The notes: generated by a model from the sequence alone, not told the origin. A stretch of DNA of 64,000 bases from Methylobacterium sp. WL1 (GCF_008000895.1 NZ_CP042823.1:5664501-5728500), one strand, 5' to 3'; positions 8,266 through 19,613 are shown, numbered from the stretch's first letter. Made by a program: numbers and translations.

Positions 8266-10350
8266 TTAAACCGCACGCCCGCGGCGGCCCTCGACCAGCC
8301 ACATCGCGAGCACGGCGGCGGCGAGCGCTGCGAGGGCGGCGAGGCCCAGCGCCAGCGGGTAGACCTCGACACCGCGGATGTTGGCGCTGTCGCTCGGGCG
8401 GAAGCCGATCCAGTCTCCGCCGGCCAGGCGGCCGCTGCGCACGGTGGCGAGCCGCGGCACCTGGGTGGTGCCGCCGGCATCCGCGACCCGGCGGATCGAG
8501 CCGCCGGAGCCTTCGGCCACCGCCTTCAGCCGCTCGGTATCGCTGAACACGTCGGCGAGCTCGCGCGGGTTCGCCGGGCCGACGCTGACGAAGGCCACGA
8601 GGTTGCCCGAGCGCAGGGTGTGCAGCCCCAGGGTCTCCGCGTCGAAGGTGGCGGTGAACAGGCCGGGCTCGCCGGGCTTGAGGGTCAGCGTCGTGACCTT
8701 GCCGGTCGGCCCGGTGACGGTGACCGGCTCGACCTGCTCGGCCATGGTCTGGCGCTCGACCCGCACCTCGCGGCCGCGGCCGGTGGTCTGTGCCCGGAGG
8801 GCCTCCTCTTCGAGGGCCGGCTCCTTCATCAGCCAGTGGGCGAGGCGGCGCAGCAGATCCAGATAGGGGCCGCCCTCCTGGTAGCCCCGCGCCCAGAGCC
8901 AGGCATGGTCGGACAGCAGCAGCGCGACGCGGCCCTTGTCCTCGCGCGACAGGGCGAGCAGCGGCAGCCCCTCGGCGCCGGACAGGATCGGCTGGATGCC
9001 GGGCCGGGTGCGGGCCTGGACGATGCGCAGCCAGTCTCCCCAGGCGGGCGGGTTCGCGTCGGAGCCCGGCAGATCGCGGGTGACCGGGTGGCGCTGGCCG
9101 ACCTGCGTCGGGGTCGCCTTGTAGGGGCGCTCGACCACGCGCCCGTCCGGGTCGCCGGGCAGGATGCCGGCGAGCCGCGTGCGGGCCAGGCTCGCCGGCC
9201 CGGCATATTCGGGGCCGGCGGCGACGAGCAGCGCGCCGCCTTCGCGGACGTAGCGGACGATGTTGTCGAAATAGGCCTGCGGCAGCACGCTCTGGTTGGC
9301 GTAGCGGTCGAAGATGATCAGATCGAAATCCTTGATCTTCTGAACGAACAGCTCGCGGGTCGGGAACGCGATCAGGGACAATTCGGAGATCGGCGTCCCG
9401 TCCTGCTTCTCCGGCGGGCGCAGGATGGTGAAGTGCACGAGGTCAACGTTAGCGTCTGATTTCAGCAGGTTGCGCCAGGTCCGCTCACCCTGGTGCGGCT
9501 CACCGGAGACCAGCAGCACCCGGAGCTTCTCCCGGATGCCCTCGATCGGCAGAACCGCGCGGTTGTTGACCGTGGTGAGTTCGCCCGGGAGTGGCTCGAC
9601 CTCGATCTCGACCACGTTCGGGCCGCCATGCTCGATCCGGGTGGTCAGAGCGAACGGCTTGTCGGTGGGTACGTCCCGCCGGCCGATCTCCTCGCCGTCG
9701 CGGCGGATCGTGACGACCGCATGGCCGGTGCCGCCGCGCTCCATCACCTCGGCGCGGATCGTGAGATCCTTGCCGACGATGCCGAAGCGCGGCGCCTCCA
9801 GAAGCTTGATCTGGCGGTCGCGCTCGTCCGGATGGCCGGTGACGAGGACGTGGAGCGGCGCCTTGATGCCGATTTGCGCCATCGAGGATGGGATGTCGTG
9901 GACCACGCCGTCGGTGAGCATCACGATGCCGGCCAGCCGCTCGGGCGGCACGTCGGCCAGCGCCTGGCCCAGCGCCGTGAACAGCTTGGTGCCGTCGTCG
10001 CCGTCCTTTGCGTCGGGCACATCGATGAAGCGGGGCTCGATGTTGGTGAGCGCGCCGAAGCGGCGCTGCAACTCGGCCCGGACCGCATCGGTCATCTGCG
10101 GCCGGTCGCCGAGCGCCTGCGATCCGGAGCGGTCGACCACGATCGCCGCGATGTCCTTCACCGGCTCGCGGTCTTCCCGCACCAGGGCGGGGTTGGCGAG
10201 GGCGGCCAGCACCAGGGCGAGCACCAGCGCGCGCAGCAGGGCGGTCCGGCCCCGCGCCACGAAGGCGAGCAGAGCCAGGACGACGACGACGAGCCCGAGG
10301 GCGGCGAGGACCGGCCACGGGAGGAGGGGGGTGAAGCTGAGGCTCAGCAT
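8266..10350 (-). CDS. Membrane protein of a MoxR/DUF58 operon
   Basis: This 694-residue protein has two N-terminal transmembrane segments (residues about 10-55), a large soluble middle part and a C-terminal transmembrane helix (about 665-685). The middle starts with a von Willebrand A-like strand and metal site (AAIVVDRSGSQALGD) and later has a class I glutamine-amidotransferase-like segment (YVREGGALLVAAGPEYAG) without an obvious catalytic cysteine. Such proteins usually accompany MoxR ATPases and DUF58 and DUF4159 proteins, as here, and are thought to act at the cell envelope. It starts 238 bp downstream of the DUF4159 gene. The exact function is unknown. Confidence 0.8.
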   Translation of the reverse strand: MLSLSFTPLLPWPVLAALGLVVVVLALLAFVARGRTALLRALVLALVLAALANPALVREDREPVKDIAAIVVDRSGSQALGDRPQMTDAVRAELQRRFGALTNIEPRFIDVPDAKDGDDGTKLFTALGQALADVPPERLAGIVMLTDGVVHDIPSSMAQIGIKAPLHVLVTGHPDERDRQIKLLEAPRFGIVGKDLTIRAEVMERGGTGHAVVTIRRDGEEIGRRDVPTDKPFALTTRIEHGGPNVVEIEVEPLPGELTTVNNRAVLPIEGIREKLRVLLVSGEPHQGERTWRNLLKSDANVDLVHFTILRPPEKQDGTPISELSLIAFPTRELFVQKIKDFDLIIFDRYANQSVLPQAYFDNIVRYVREGGALLVAAGPEYAGPASLARTRLAGILPGDPDGRVVERPYKATPTQVGQRHPVTRDLPGSDANPPAWGDWLRIVQARTRPGIQPILSGAEGLPLLALSREDKGRVALLLSDHAWLWARGYQEGGPYLDLLRRLAHWLMKEPALEEEALRAQTTGRGREVRVERQTMAEQVEPVTVTGPTGKVTTLTLKPGEPGLFTATFDAETLGLHTLRSGNLVAFVSVGPANPRELADVFSDTERLKAVAEGSGGSIRRVADAGGTTQVPRLATVRSGRLAGGDWIGFRPSDSANIRGVEVYPLALGLAALAALAAAVLAMWLVEGRRGRAV

Positions 10351-10465
10351 GGGGCGGAGCGCTCCGGTTCCGTGATGCGGGGGCTTCTTCCATCCGCAAA
10401 GTTACGGGCTTCGCAGGTTGCAACCGCCGCCGTCGTCGTGGCGTGAGCGCGGAAAACGCAGGTTC

Positions 10466-10560
10466 CGTCTCCCGTACGGGAGAGGGATCGCGTCGCGGCC
10501 TGCATCAGCACCCGCGCATCGAGCTCGTGCCGCTCGTTACCCGCAGAGGGGGGAGGGCCT
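10466..10560. repeat. Degenerate palindromic repeat
   Basis: The spacer between two operon genes contains a perfect 16-base palindrome (TCTCCCGTACGGGAGA, 10468-10483). It also has a fragment (CCCGCAGAGGGGGGAGGG, near 10540) identical to part of the right arm of the large inverted repeat at 8160-8216. It is probably a truncated relative of that element. Confidence 0.5.
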
Positions 10561-10588
10561 TCGGCGCTTCGCTGGTTGTCCAAGGAAA

Positions 10589-13407
10589 TCACTGCCCCAG
10601 CCGCTCCAGCAGCGCGGGCACGTGGACCTGATCCGCCTTGTAGTTACCGGTGAGCGTGTAGATCACGATGTTCACGCCGCCCCGGAAGGCCATCTCGCGC
10701 TGGCGCTGGTCGCCGCCGACCACCGGGTAGAGCGGTTCGCCGCGGCGGCCCACCGCCCAGGCGGCGGCGAGGTCGTTGCCGGTGATGATGATCGGGCTGA
10801 CGCCGTCGCCGGCCCGGGCCGGGCGGCGCTCGGCGCCTTCGGCGGCGGGGGCAGCGCCTCGACCCAGGTCTGGCCGGTGGCGTAGCGGCCGGGAAAGCTG
10901 TCGACCAGGTAGAACGCCTTGGTCAACACGTGGTCGAGGGGCACCGGCTCCAGCTCCGGCACCTCCAGGGTCGCCAGCATCTTGCGGAGGTAGGCTCCCT
11001 CCGGGGAGGGCGGCCCGCCCGGGCGGGCGGTGAGCGCGTCCCGGGTGTCGAACAGGACCGTGCCGCCGTTGCGCATGAACGCGTCGATCTTGCGGATCGC
11101 CGTCTCCGAGGGCTGGGGCCGCGAAGGTGCGATCGGCCAGTAGATCAGCGGGTAGAAGGCGAGCTCGTCCTTGGCCGGATCGATCCCGGCGGGCTCACCC
11201 GGCTCCAGGGCGGTGCGCGAGGCGAGCATCTGGGTCAGGCCGGACAGGCCGGTCCGGCTTGCCTCATCGACGGCGGCGTCCCCGGTGATCACGTAGGCCA
11301 GCCGGGTGACGAGGGCGGATTCGATGCCGTTCGGCCGGTTGGCCGCCGGTTCCTCGGCGCGCAGCGGCTGTGCCGGGAGGGCGGCGAACAGCACGAGGCC
11401 CGCGACGGCCAACGCCGCCGGGCGTCCGCGCAGACGGCTCGCCAAGGCGGAGCGGCGCAGGAAGCCGCCGAGCCACAGGCCCGCAAGCGTGTCGAGGGCG
11501 AGCAGCAGCAGCGCCAGGGTGAACAGGGTCGGGCGCAGGTCCAGGGTCTCGGCTCCGGCGAGGGTTCCGATCCGGGCGCCGTCGAGCGCTGCGGTGTCGA
11601 GGGGTTTCAGGCGGTCGTCGGGCTTCAGGGCGTTGACGCTGATGCCGCCGTCGGCCGGTCCGTAGAAGCCCGGCGGGTGCTCGGTGTTCCCCCGGTCGGC
11701 GTAATCGGCCGCCACCGCGGTGGCCGAAGCGGGTGGCGAGCCGAGCGCGCCGAACCCGTCCAGTGTCACCCGAGGGGCGAGCACCACGGCGGATGCGCGA
11801 CTGGCTTCGCCCGCGGGGGGCGCTGCCGTGCCGGCCAAGCCGACCACGCGCCGGAGCATGTCGATGAACAGCCCCGAGAGCGGCAGGTTCGACCAGGTCG
11901 TGTCGGCGGTGACGTGGAACAGCACCAACGTGCCCTGGCCGCGCTTCTGCGCGGTGACGATCGGCGTGCCATCCTGCAGGGAGGCCCAGGTCCGGTTCGG
12001 CAGGTCGCCGTCCGGCTCGGCCAGGATCTGGCGGCGCACGCCGATATCGGCCGGCGGCGTCAGGCCCGCGAAGGGGCTCTCGGGCGGGAACGGCGCCAGG
12101 GTCTTGGGGCTGTCCCAGGAGAGGGTGCCGCCGAGCGTACGGTTTCCCCGGCGTAGGCGGACTGGCACGAGCGGGTCGTTGCCGGCCGCGAGCCGCGGGC
12201 CGGCGAAGCGCAGCAGCATGCCGCCGGCCTTCACGAAGCTCTCGACCCGGGCCGTGGTCTTCTCGTCGAGCGCGCCGACATCGGCGAGCACCAGCACCGA
12301 GACCTGGTTGTCGAGGAGCTGGTTGATCGATTCCGCCGTACCCTTGGCGCCGCGCGCCTCCTGCACGTCCGCGAAGGGTTGGAGCGCCCGGGCGAGGTAG
12401 TAGGTCGGCGCCAGAAGCGGCTGGGCCTGGTCGAGGGTGCCGCCGAACACCAGGCCGACCCGGCGGCGCTTGCCGCGCTCGTCCTGCAGCACCACGGCCC
12501 CGGCCGAGCGCTCACCGGCGATCTCCAGGCGGCTGATGCTGTTGCGCAGTTCCACCGGCATCTCGAACGTCGCCGTCGCCTCGGTGGCGTCGGCCGCGAA
12601 GGCGATGTCGCGCTCGGCGAGCGGCAAGCCCTTCTGGTCGAGCGCCCGGATCACGCCGGCGTCGCGCCCGTTCGGGGCTGCGCGCAGGGCCCGGACGGTG
12701 AGGGTGCCGCCGGTCTCCGCGGCGGTGAGGGCCAGGGCCGGAGGCCTGTCGGCGCGCAACACCGTCAGGGCGGCGCCGCTGCCGCCCACGAGGTCGGCCA
12801 AGCCCTTGGCGAAGCGCTCGTCGCTTGCCCCGGCGACGCCATCGCTGATCCAGACGAGCCCTGCGCCGCGGTTCTTCTCCAGGAACGTCCCGATGCTGGT
12901 CAGATGCGCGTCGCGGGTCGGCAGGATCGGGCGGGGCGCCAGGGCACGCAGGCGTTCCAGGGCCGCGGCCGGGGTCTTGGCCTCGAAGGCCGCGGGCGGC
13001 TCGGCCAGGCCGATCACCGCCACCGGCCGGCCGTCCCGGGCCGCACCCTCCACGGCGTCTGTGGCGACCCGCAACCGGTCGCGCCAATCGTGGGCGGCCG
13101 GAAAGCCGTTGTCGAGGAGCACGAGGAGCGCGCTGCGGCCGCCACCGGCTCCGACGCCACCAGGATTCCAGACCGGGCCTGCCACCGCGAGGATCAACGC
13201 GGCGGCGATCAGCAGGCGCAGGAGCAGCAGCCAGGGCGGTGTGCGTGCCGGCGTCTGCCGCTGCGGGATCAGGTCGGCGACGAGCTTGAGCGGCGGGAAG
13301 TCGATCCGCCGGGGCCGCGGCGGCGTCACCCGCAGCAGGAACCACAGGGCCGGCAGGCCGATCAGGGCGGCGAGCGCCAGGGGCGCCGCGAAGGTCAGAC
13401 CGAGCAT
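10589..13407 (-). CDS. DUF4159/BatA-like membrane protein, frameshifted
   Basis: The intact reading frame has an N-terminal BatA-type segment with two membrane helices, a von Willebrand-like region, another helix (FTLALLLLALDTLAGLWLGG) and a C-terminal DUF4159 domain beginning near NRPNGIESALVTRLAYVI. As written the frame runs off at 10672 into a low-complexity tail. Adding one base to the five-C run (plus-strand G run 10847-10851) restores a conserved DUF4159 ending, including SPIIITGNDLAAAW and VNIVIYTLTGNYKADQ, with a stop at 10589. That gives about 939 residues. It follows the DUF58 gene by 7 bp in the MoxR operon. Confidence 0.8.
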
Positions 13408-13414
13408 GGCGGCC

Positions 13415-14326
13415 TCACTCCGGGCCGCGCGCGGCGATCAGCGTGGCGAGCCGCAGGGCCGCCTCGCTCGCCGGGCGGTCGGTGCGGTGAAGGGTGAGTG
13501 TCCAACCCTGCTGGCGGGCGATCGCCTGCAGGGCGGCGCGATGCTCCGCGATTCGGGCGCGGTAGCGGACGCCCCAGGAATCGGCGTCGCCGATATCGAG
13601 GCTGAGCCCGCCTTCGAGGTCGTGCAGCACGGCCTGGCCCGAGAACGGGAAGGTCTCCTCGATCGGGTCCACGACCATCAGCAGGTGGCCGCGGCTGCCC
13701 CGTCCGGCCAGGGCCTGGACCGCGGTCGCGATCCGGGCGGGATCGGTGAGGAAGTCGCCGATCAGAACGACCTCGTCGAAGCGCGCCGGGCTCGCCCGGG
13801 GCGGCAGGTCCTGATTTAGGCCCGCCTTGTCGGCGACCAGCGCCTGGATCATCCGCTCGACGATGCCCCGCGATGCCGTCGCCCGGGTCAACCCCAGGAG
13901 CCCGACACGCTCGCCGCCCTCCACGAAGGCGTCGGCCAGCGCCAGCCCGAGGACCAGGGCCCGCTCGATCTTGGACGCCGAGGCCAGGTCGGACGAAAAC
14001 CCCATCGACGCGGAGCGGTCCATCCACAGCCAGATGTTGTGGGCCGCCTCCCATTCCCGCTCGCGTACGTAGAGCCGGTCGTCCCGGGCCGAGCGGCGCC
14101 AGTCGACCCGCGCGGCGGCCTCACCGGTGACGAAGGGGCGGAACTGCCAGAAGCTCTCGCCCGGCCCGGCCCGGCGGCGACCATGCAGGCCGTGGGCCAG
14201 CAGGCTCGATACCCGCCGCGCCTCCAGCACGAGGCGGGGCATCCTTTCGGAGAGGGCCGTCGCGCCCTCACTCTCGCGCCGGCCGGGGCTGCGCCTGCCT
14301 GCGTCGAGGGCGTGGGTGGCGACCAA
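13415..14326 (-). CDS. DUF58 domain protein
   Basis: The product of about 303 residues carries the DUF58 signature: HGRRRAGPGESFWQFRPF followed by AARVDWRRSARDD. A vWA-like part then has the MIDAS-type DRSASMGFSSD motif. DUF58 proteins are partners of MoxR-type AAA+ ATPases. I place the start at the TTG at 14326, only 3 bp from the moxR stop, because it preserves the usual N-terminal length. The ATG at 14242 is the alternative and would remove 28 residues. No signal peptide or transmembrane segment is visible, so it is probably cytoplasmic or bound to its membrane partners. Confidence 0.85.
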   Translation of the reverse strand: MVATHALDAGRRSPGRRESEGATALSERMPRLVLEARRVSSLLAHGLHGRRRAGPGESFWQFRPFVTGEAAARVDWRRSARDDRLYVREREWEAAHNIWLWMDRSASMGFSSDLASASKIERALVLGLALADAFVEGGERVGLLGLTRATASRGIVERMIQALVADKAGLNQDLPPRASPARFDEVVLIGDFLTDPARIATAVQALAGRGSRGHLLMVVDPIEETFPFSGQAVLHDLEGGLSLDIGDADSWGVRYRARIAEHRAALQAIARQQGWTLTLHRTDRPASEAALRLATLIAARGPE

Positions 14327-14328
14327 GA

Positions 14329-15333
<1,005 letters not shown>

Positions 15334-15600
15334 GCCGTTGTCCGTCTCCTGTGCGAGGTACCCAAGGTGCCCCGCCGGTCATCCGGTCAATGTGGGGCCG
15401 TTCGCACCGGGCTGGCAAGGTCGGGATCGCCGCACGCCGATTCGCGGTGGGATCCGCGCGGCAATGCAACGTCGGGTACCAGCTTCGGGGGCGCCCCCTC
15501 CAGGAAGCCGCACACCCTTACGTTTTGCGCTGGCCGATGCCCGGGAGCGAAGTCGTTTGGTCCGCCACCGCTTCCCGGGACTGCTTGTTTAGCGCGCGGG

Positions 15601-16149
15601 TCAGATCTTACCTTCGAGACCCATCGTGTAATACTTGTGCACGATCTTGTCCTGGTTCTCGAGCAGCCAGTCGATCGACGGCTCGTTGGTCATGGCCTTG
15701 CGGATCGCCTCGGTCATGCCCTTGCGCTGGATCTCGAACAGCGCCTTGTGGTCCACCGTCTCGGCCTGGATCACGCCGGGGCTCAGCCAGACCGAGCAGA
15801 TGATGCCGAGGTCGTTGGCCTTCTCCTTGGGGATGTAGCCGGCCCGCACGGCGTCGAGCACGCCGTTGGCGATGGCGAACTGCACCGTGCCCATCAGGAT
15901 CGAGGTGTACTTGCTCTCGGTCACGCTGACCTTGGAGACGCAGAGCGTTACCGGCCGGACCATGATGTCGGTGTTGAGGAGCGCGAAGACGCGGCTGTGG
16001 CCGACCACCTGGTCGCCCGTCAGCGTCGCGATCGCGGTGCCGACGGGACCGTCCAGCTCTCCGATGATGACCTCCGGCTCGGACGCGGTGTTCGGCGGGC
16101 CGCCCGCCACGAGCGCCTCGCCGGCGCGGAGGATGATGCGTTCACTCAT
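15601..16149 (-). CDS. Formaldehyde-activating-enzyme (Fae) paralogue
   Basis: The 182-residue protein belongs to the Fae family. It shares the N-terminal GEALV and VIIG segments, the ALLNTDIMVRPVTLCVSKV strand and the helix VQFAIANGVLDAVRAGYIP. Canonical Fae condenses formaldehyde with tetrahydromethanopterin and uses a histidine in the segment before the IIG motif; in this protein that segment is PPNTASEPEVIIG and has no histidine. It is therefore better called a Fae-like paralogue than Fae itself. Such paralogues occur in Methylobacterium with unsettled function. The ATG at 16149 is chosen over one 15 bases upstream because the shorter form matches the family N-terminus. Confidence 0.85.
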   Translation of the reverse strand: MSERIILRAGEALVAGGPPNTASEPEVIIGELDGPVGTAIATLTGDQVVGHSRVFALLNTDIMVRPVTLCVSKVSVTESKYTSILMGTVQFAIANGVLDAVRAGYIPKEKANDLGIICSVWLSPGVIQAETVDHKALFEIQRKGMTEAIRKAMTNEPSIDWLLENQDKIVHKYYTMGLEGKI

Positions 16150-16289
16150 AAGGGTTGGCTCCAAAGGGTTGCGGCACGGGGCGGGGGCGGCCGCTGCGGC
16201 GGTGCCGGCTGGATCGACGGCGCCCCCTCTAGCACGCGCTCCGGCATCCGTCGGCCCCGCCGCGATGCCGCTGCCGTCTACGTGAACCT

Positions 16290-16364
16290 GCCTCGGTCCG
16301 ATCTGTCCGGGCCCAACCTGCCCCGGCCCAATCTACCCCGGCCCAATCTACCCCGGCCCTTGGC
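16290..16364 (+). repeat. 15-bp imperfect tandem repeat
   Basis: Five imperfect 15-base units (for example GCCCCGGCCCAATCT and ACCCCGGCCCAATCT) lie in the 337 bp between the Fae-like gene and the divergent glycosyltransferase gene. Read on the plus strand they encode a pentapeptide-repeat-like series (SDLSG, PNLPR, PNLPR), but this sits at the end of an otherwise spurious frame. Confidence 0.6.
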
Positions 16365-16486
16365 TCGGGCGAGCCGGACCAGTAGGAAGGCCCGCGAGGC
16401 CGGGGCGACCGGCTGAACACCCTGATGTCTCTCGCGGATTGCGGCGTAGGCAGCACAGCGGGCCTCCCGCGTATCCGGTACTCACC

Positions 16487-19400
16487 ATGCGCCTTCGAGA
16501 TGTGTTCGTCGCCGGGCCCGCGCGGTCCCTCACGCGCCCTCTGGCCCGGCGCCTGAAGCGGCGGCGGACGAGCGAGCCCCGGCAAGCGGATCTCGTGGCG
16601 GCCGTGAAGGCCTCGGGCCTGTTCGATCCGGCCTGGTACGGGCGGCGCTATCCCGACGTGGTCGGCGAGGGGATCGACCCGCTCGTGCACTACGCGGTCC
16701 ATGGCGGGCGGGAGGGGCGCTGGCCGTCGCCGTTGTTCCACGGCGACCGCTACCTCGACGCCGTCCCGGGCCTGCGCGCCGAGGGCGTGAACCCGCTGAT
16801 CCACTACGTCGAGCGCGGCGCCGATGCCGGCATCGCCCCCAACCCGCTGTTCGACCCGGACTGGTACGCGCAGCGCTATCTCGGCGGCGCCGACGCCCGC
16901 GCCTGGGCGTTCTTCCACTTCCTGAAAAGCCCCGACACCGACCCGTCGCCACTGTTCGATTCCGCTTGGTACCGGTCGCGCTACCCCGATGCCCGGGAGG
17001 CGGGCGGCATCGCGCTCAGTCACTATTTCGAGACCGGGCGGAAGCAGGGCTATCTGCGCACCCCCGAGGAATTCGCCGGGCTGTCGCGGCACGTCGACCT
17101 GATCCGCCGCTCCGGGATCTTCGACGCGGAGTTCTACCGCGGGCGCTGCCCCGAGGCCGAGACCAGCGGGCTCGAGCCGCTGGAGCATTACGTGATGGCG
17201 GGCGGCTACCGCCGCTACGCCCCGCATCCCCTGTTCGACCCCGACTGGTACGCCGCCCAATCGGCGGCGGTGCGCGCCGACAGCCTCAACCCGCTGGTGC
17301 ACTTCCTGGAGCACGGCGCCCGGGAGGGGCTCGATCCCGGCCCCTGGTTCGATACGCGCTGGTACACCGAAACCTATCTCGCCGACGACGCGACGGATGC
17401 CAATCCGCTTGCGCACTTCCTGGCCGACAACGGCCGGCGCACGAGCCCGTCCCCGCGCTTCGACGCGCCCTGGTACCTCGCCCGCTACCCCCGGGTCGCG
17501 GCGCTCGGGCTCAACCCCCTGGTCGACTACGTCATCACCGGGCTCGAGGCGGGGCGGCTGACCCGCCGGGTCGCCGGCACCGCCGTTCCGGAGGCCGCCG
17601 ACGCCCGGCTGTCCTGCCTGAAGCGGGAGCCGCGCCGGCACGGCCGCACGGCCTTGTTCATCACCCACGCGCCGGAGGGGCGCATCCGCGGCCATGTCGA
17701 GCCCTACCTGCGGGCGTTTGCCGAGAACGGCATCGACATCGTGCTCATCATCGCGGCCGACCAGCACAAGACCGCGGTGCCGGAGGCGATCCTGAAGCTC
17801 TGCGCCTCGGCCTACCTGCGCGAAAACACCGGCTTCGATTTCGCCGCCTGGGCCCATGTCCTCCTTGAGGACGACGACCTACTCGATTCCGAGACCCTGT
17901 ATCTCGCCAACGACAGCCTGGTCGGCCCCCTCGACAGCGGCGACTTCGCGGGGATGCTGGCGAAGATCGATGCCTACCCCGAGGCGGTGATCGGACTCGC
18001 CGACAACTTCTACTACAGTCACCACCTGCAAAGCTTCTTCCTGGCCCTGAAGAAGCGCTGCGTGTCCTCCTACGCGTTCAACCACTTCATCCAGTCGGTG
18101 GCAAACTGGCCGGACAAGAACACAGTCATCACCGAGTACGAGTTGACCTTCTCAGGACGGATGCGGGCCGCGGGGCTCGGCATGCGCAGCCTGTTCTCGG
18201 CCCAGAACAAGCACATGACGCTCGTCAACGACCCGCGCAACAACCGCACCCTGTTCGACTGGGAGAACATGCTGACCCAGGGCTTCCCGTTCGTGAAGCG
18301 CTCGCTCCTGGGCGAGCACGCCGCGATCGGCGGCGCGGCGGTGCGCGAGGCCATCGGCGAGCGCGGCTTCGACCTCGACCGGCTCGACCAGACCTTCACG
18401 TATCCCGGCCCCAAGATCTGGGCCGACCTGCGCAGGCCGAAGGCGCCGGAGCGGCCCTTGCGCGTCTCCTACGTCTCGCCGATGAACTACGCCAACGGGC
18501 TCGGCGTCGCGGCGCGCAGCTACGTGCGGGCGCTGCACCGGGCGCCGTTCGCCCTGAACGTGCATCCGATGGAGCGGTCGTTCCACGTCCATGCCCGGGT
18601 CGGGCCGGGCTGGCAGGCCCGGACCTTCTCGGGGGCGCCGGACGTCGCCCTGGTCCATTTCAACGGCGACAGCTGGCACTCGCTGATGAGCGAGCGGCAG
18701 CTCGACATCGCCGCGAGCGCCCGGCTCAAGATCGGGCTGTTCGTCTGGGAGACCTCGCACGTGCCCGGGGGCTGGCTGCCCACCGTGGACGGCCTCGACG
18801 CGATCTGGGCGCCCACGGAGTTCTGCGCCGCGATCTTCCGCCAGATCACCGACATCCCGGTCGATGTCGTGCCCTACGTGGTCGAGAACGAGCCCGGCGA
18901 GCCGGCGAGCGCCGCCGCCAAGGCCAACCTGCGCAAGGCGTTCTCCATCGACCCGGCCAAAAAGGTCATCCTCTACGCCTTCGACGGGTCGAGCTACCTC
19001 GCCCGCAAGAATCCGCACGCGCTGATCCGCGCGTTCCGGGCGGCGGGGCTGGCGCAATCCGCCTGGCAGCTCGTGCTCAAGACCAAGCACGTGTTCGACC
19101 TGCCCGACGAGGGCAAGAAGCTGCTCGACCTCGTCGGCAAGGCCGGGGACGTGGTGGTGATCGATCAGCCGCTGTCCCAGAACGAACTCGGCGCCCTGTT
19201 CGAGCTCTGCGCGGTCTACGCCTCGTCGCATTCCTCGGAAGGCTTCGGCCTGACGATCGCCGAGGCGATGGAGATGGGCAAGGTCGTGGTCGCCACCGAT
19301 TACGGCGGCAGCCGCGACTTCCTCGACGCCACCTGCGGCTTCCCGGTGAAGGCCGAGATCGCCGCCCTGGACCAGACCTACGGGCCATATCTGCGCGGCG

Positions 19401-19594
19401 CCGAATGGGGGCAGGTGGACGAGGACGACCTCGCCCGCGCGCTCACCGACGCCGCCCGGGCGGTGGCGAGCGGCGATGCCGCCCGGATCGGCGCCGCCGC
19501 CCGCGCGCGGATCCGCGAGCGCCTGTCGATCGGCGCGGTGGCCGCCGCCATGGAGGCGAGCCTGTCGCGCCTTCTCAAGGCCGAACGTACCTGA
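16487..19594 (+). CDS. Rhamnan-synthesis/GT4 glycosyltransferase with N-terminal repeats
   Basis: This 1035-residue protein has three parts. Residues about 45-370 hold eight divergent repeats of roughly 35-50 residues built on LFDPAWYGRRYPDV...PLVHY...G. Residues about 385-640 match the rhamnan synthesis F (RgpF-like) domain, with ALFITHAPEGRIRGHVEPYL and YLRENTGFDFAAW. The C-terminal part is a GT4 glycosyltransferase with SSHSSEGFGLTIAEAMEMGK as the nucleotide-sugar-binding motif. It probably builds a surface polysaccharide. A second glycosyltransferase gene starts 19 bp downstream, so the two form an operon. The ATG at 16487 gives a natural N-terminus; an upstream GTG is possible. Confidence 0.85.
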   Translation: MRLRDVFVAGPARSLTRPLARRLKRRRTSEPRQADLVAAVKASGLFDPAWYGRRYPDVVGEGIDPLVHYAVHGGREGRWPSPLFHGDRYLDAVPGLRAEGVNPLIHYVERGADAGIAPNPLFDPDWYAQRYLGGADARAWAFFHFLKSPDTDPSPLFDSAWYRSRYPDAREAGGIALSHYFETGRKQGYLRTPEEFAGLSRHVDLIRRSGIFDAEFYRGRCPEAETSGLEPLEHYVMAGGYRRYAPHPLFDPDWYAAQSAAVRADSLNPLVHFLEHGAREGLDPGPWFDTRWYTETYLADDATDANPLAHFLADNGRRTSPSPRFDAPWYLARYPRVAALGLNPLVDYVITGLEAGRLTRRVAGTAVPEAADARLSCLKREPRRHGRTALFITHAPEGRIRGHVEPYLRAFAENGIDIVLIIAADQHKTAVPEAILKLCASAYLRENTGFDFAAWAHVLLEDDDLLDSETLYLANDSLVGPLDSGDFAGMLAKIDAYPEAVIGLADNFYYSHHLQSFFLALKKRCVSSYAFNHFIQSVANWPDKNTVITEYELTFSGRMRAAGLGMRSLFSAQNKHMTLVNDPRNNRTLFDWENMLTQGFPFVKRSLLGEHAAIGGAAVREAIGERGFDLDRLDQTFTYPGPKIWADLRRPKAPERPLRVSYVSPMNYANGLGVAARSYVRALHRAPFALNVHPMERSFHVHARVGPGWQARTFSGAPDVALVHFNGDSWHSLMSERQLDIAASARLKIGLFVWETSHVPGGWLPTVDGLDAIWAPTEFCAAIFRQITDIPVDVVPYVVENEPGEPASAAAKANLRKAFSIDPAKKVILYAFDGSSYLARKNPHALIRAFRAAGLAQSAWQLVLKTKHVFDLPDEGKKLLDLVGKAGDVVVIDQPLSQNELGALFELCAVYASSHSSEGFGLTIAEAMEMGKVVVATDYGGSRDFLDATCGFPVKAEIAALDQTYGPYLRGAEWGQVDEDDLARALTDAARAVASGDAARIGAAARARIRERLSIGAVAAAMEASLSRLLKAERT

Positions 19595-19613
19595 CGCCCG
19601 GGAGACGCGATCC

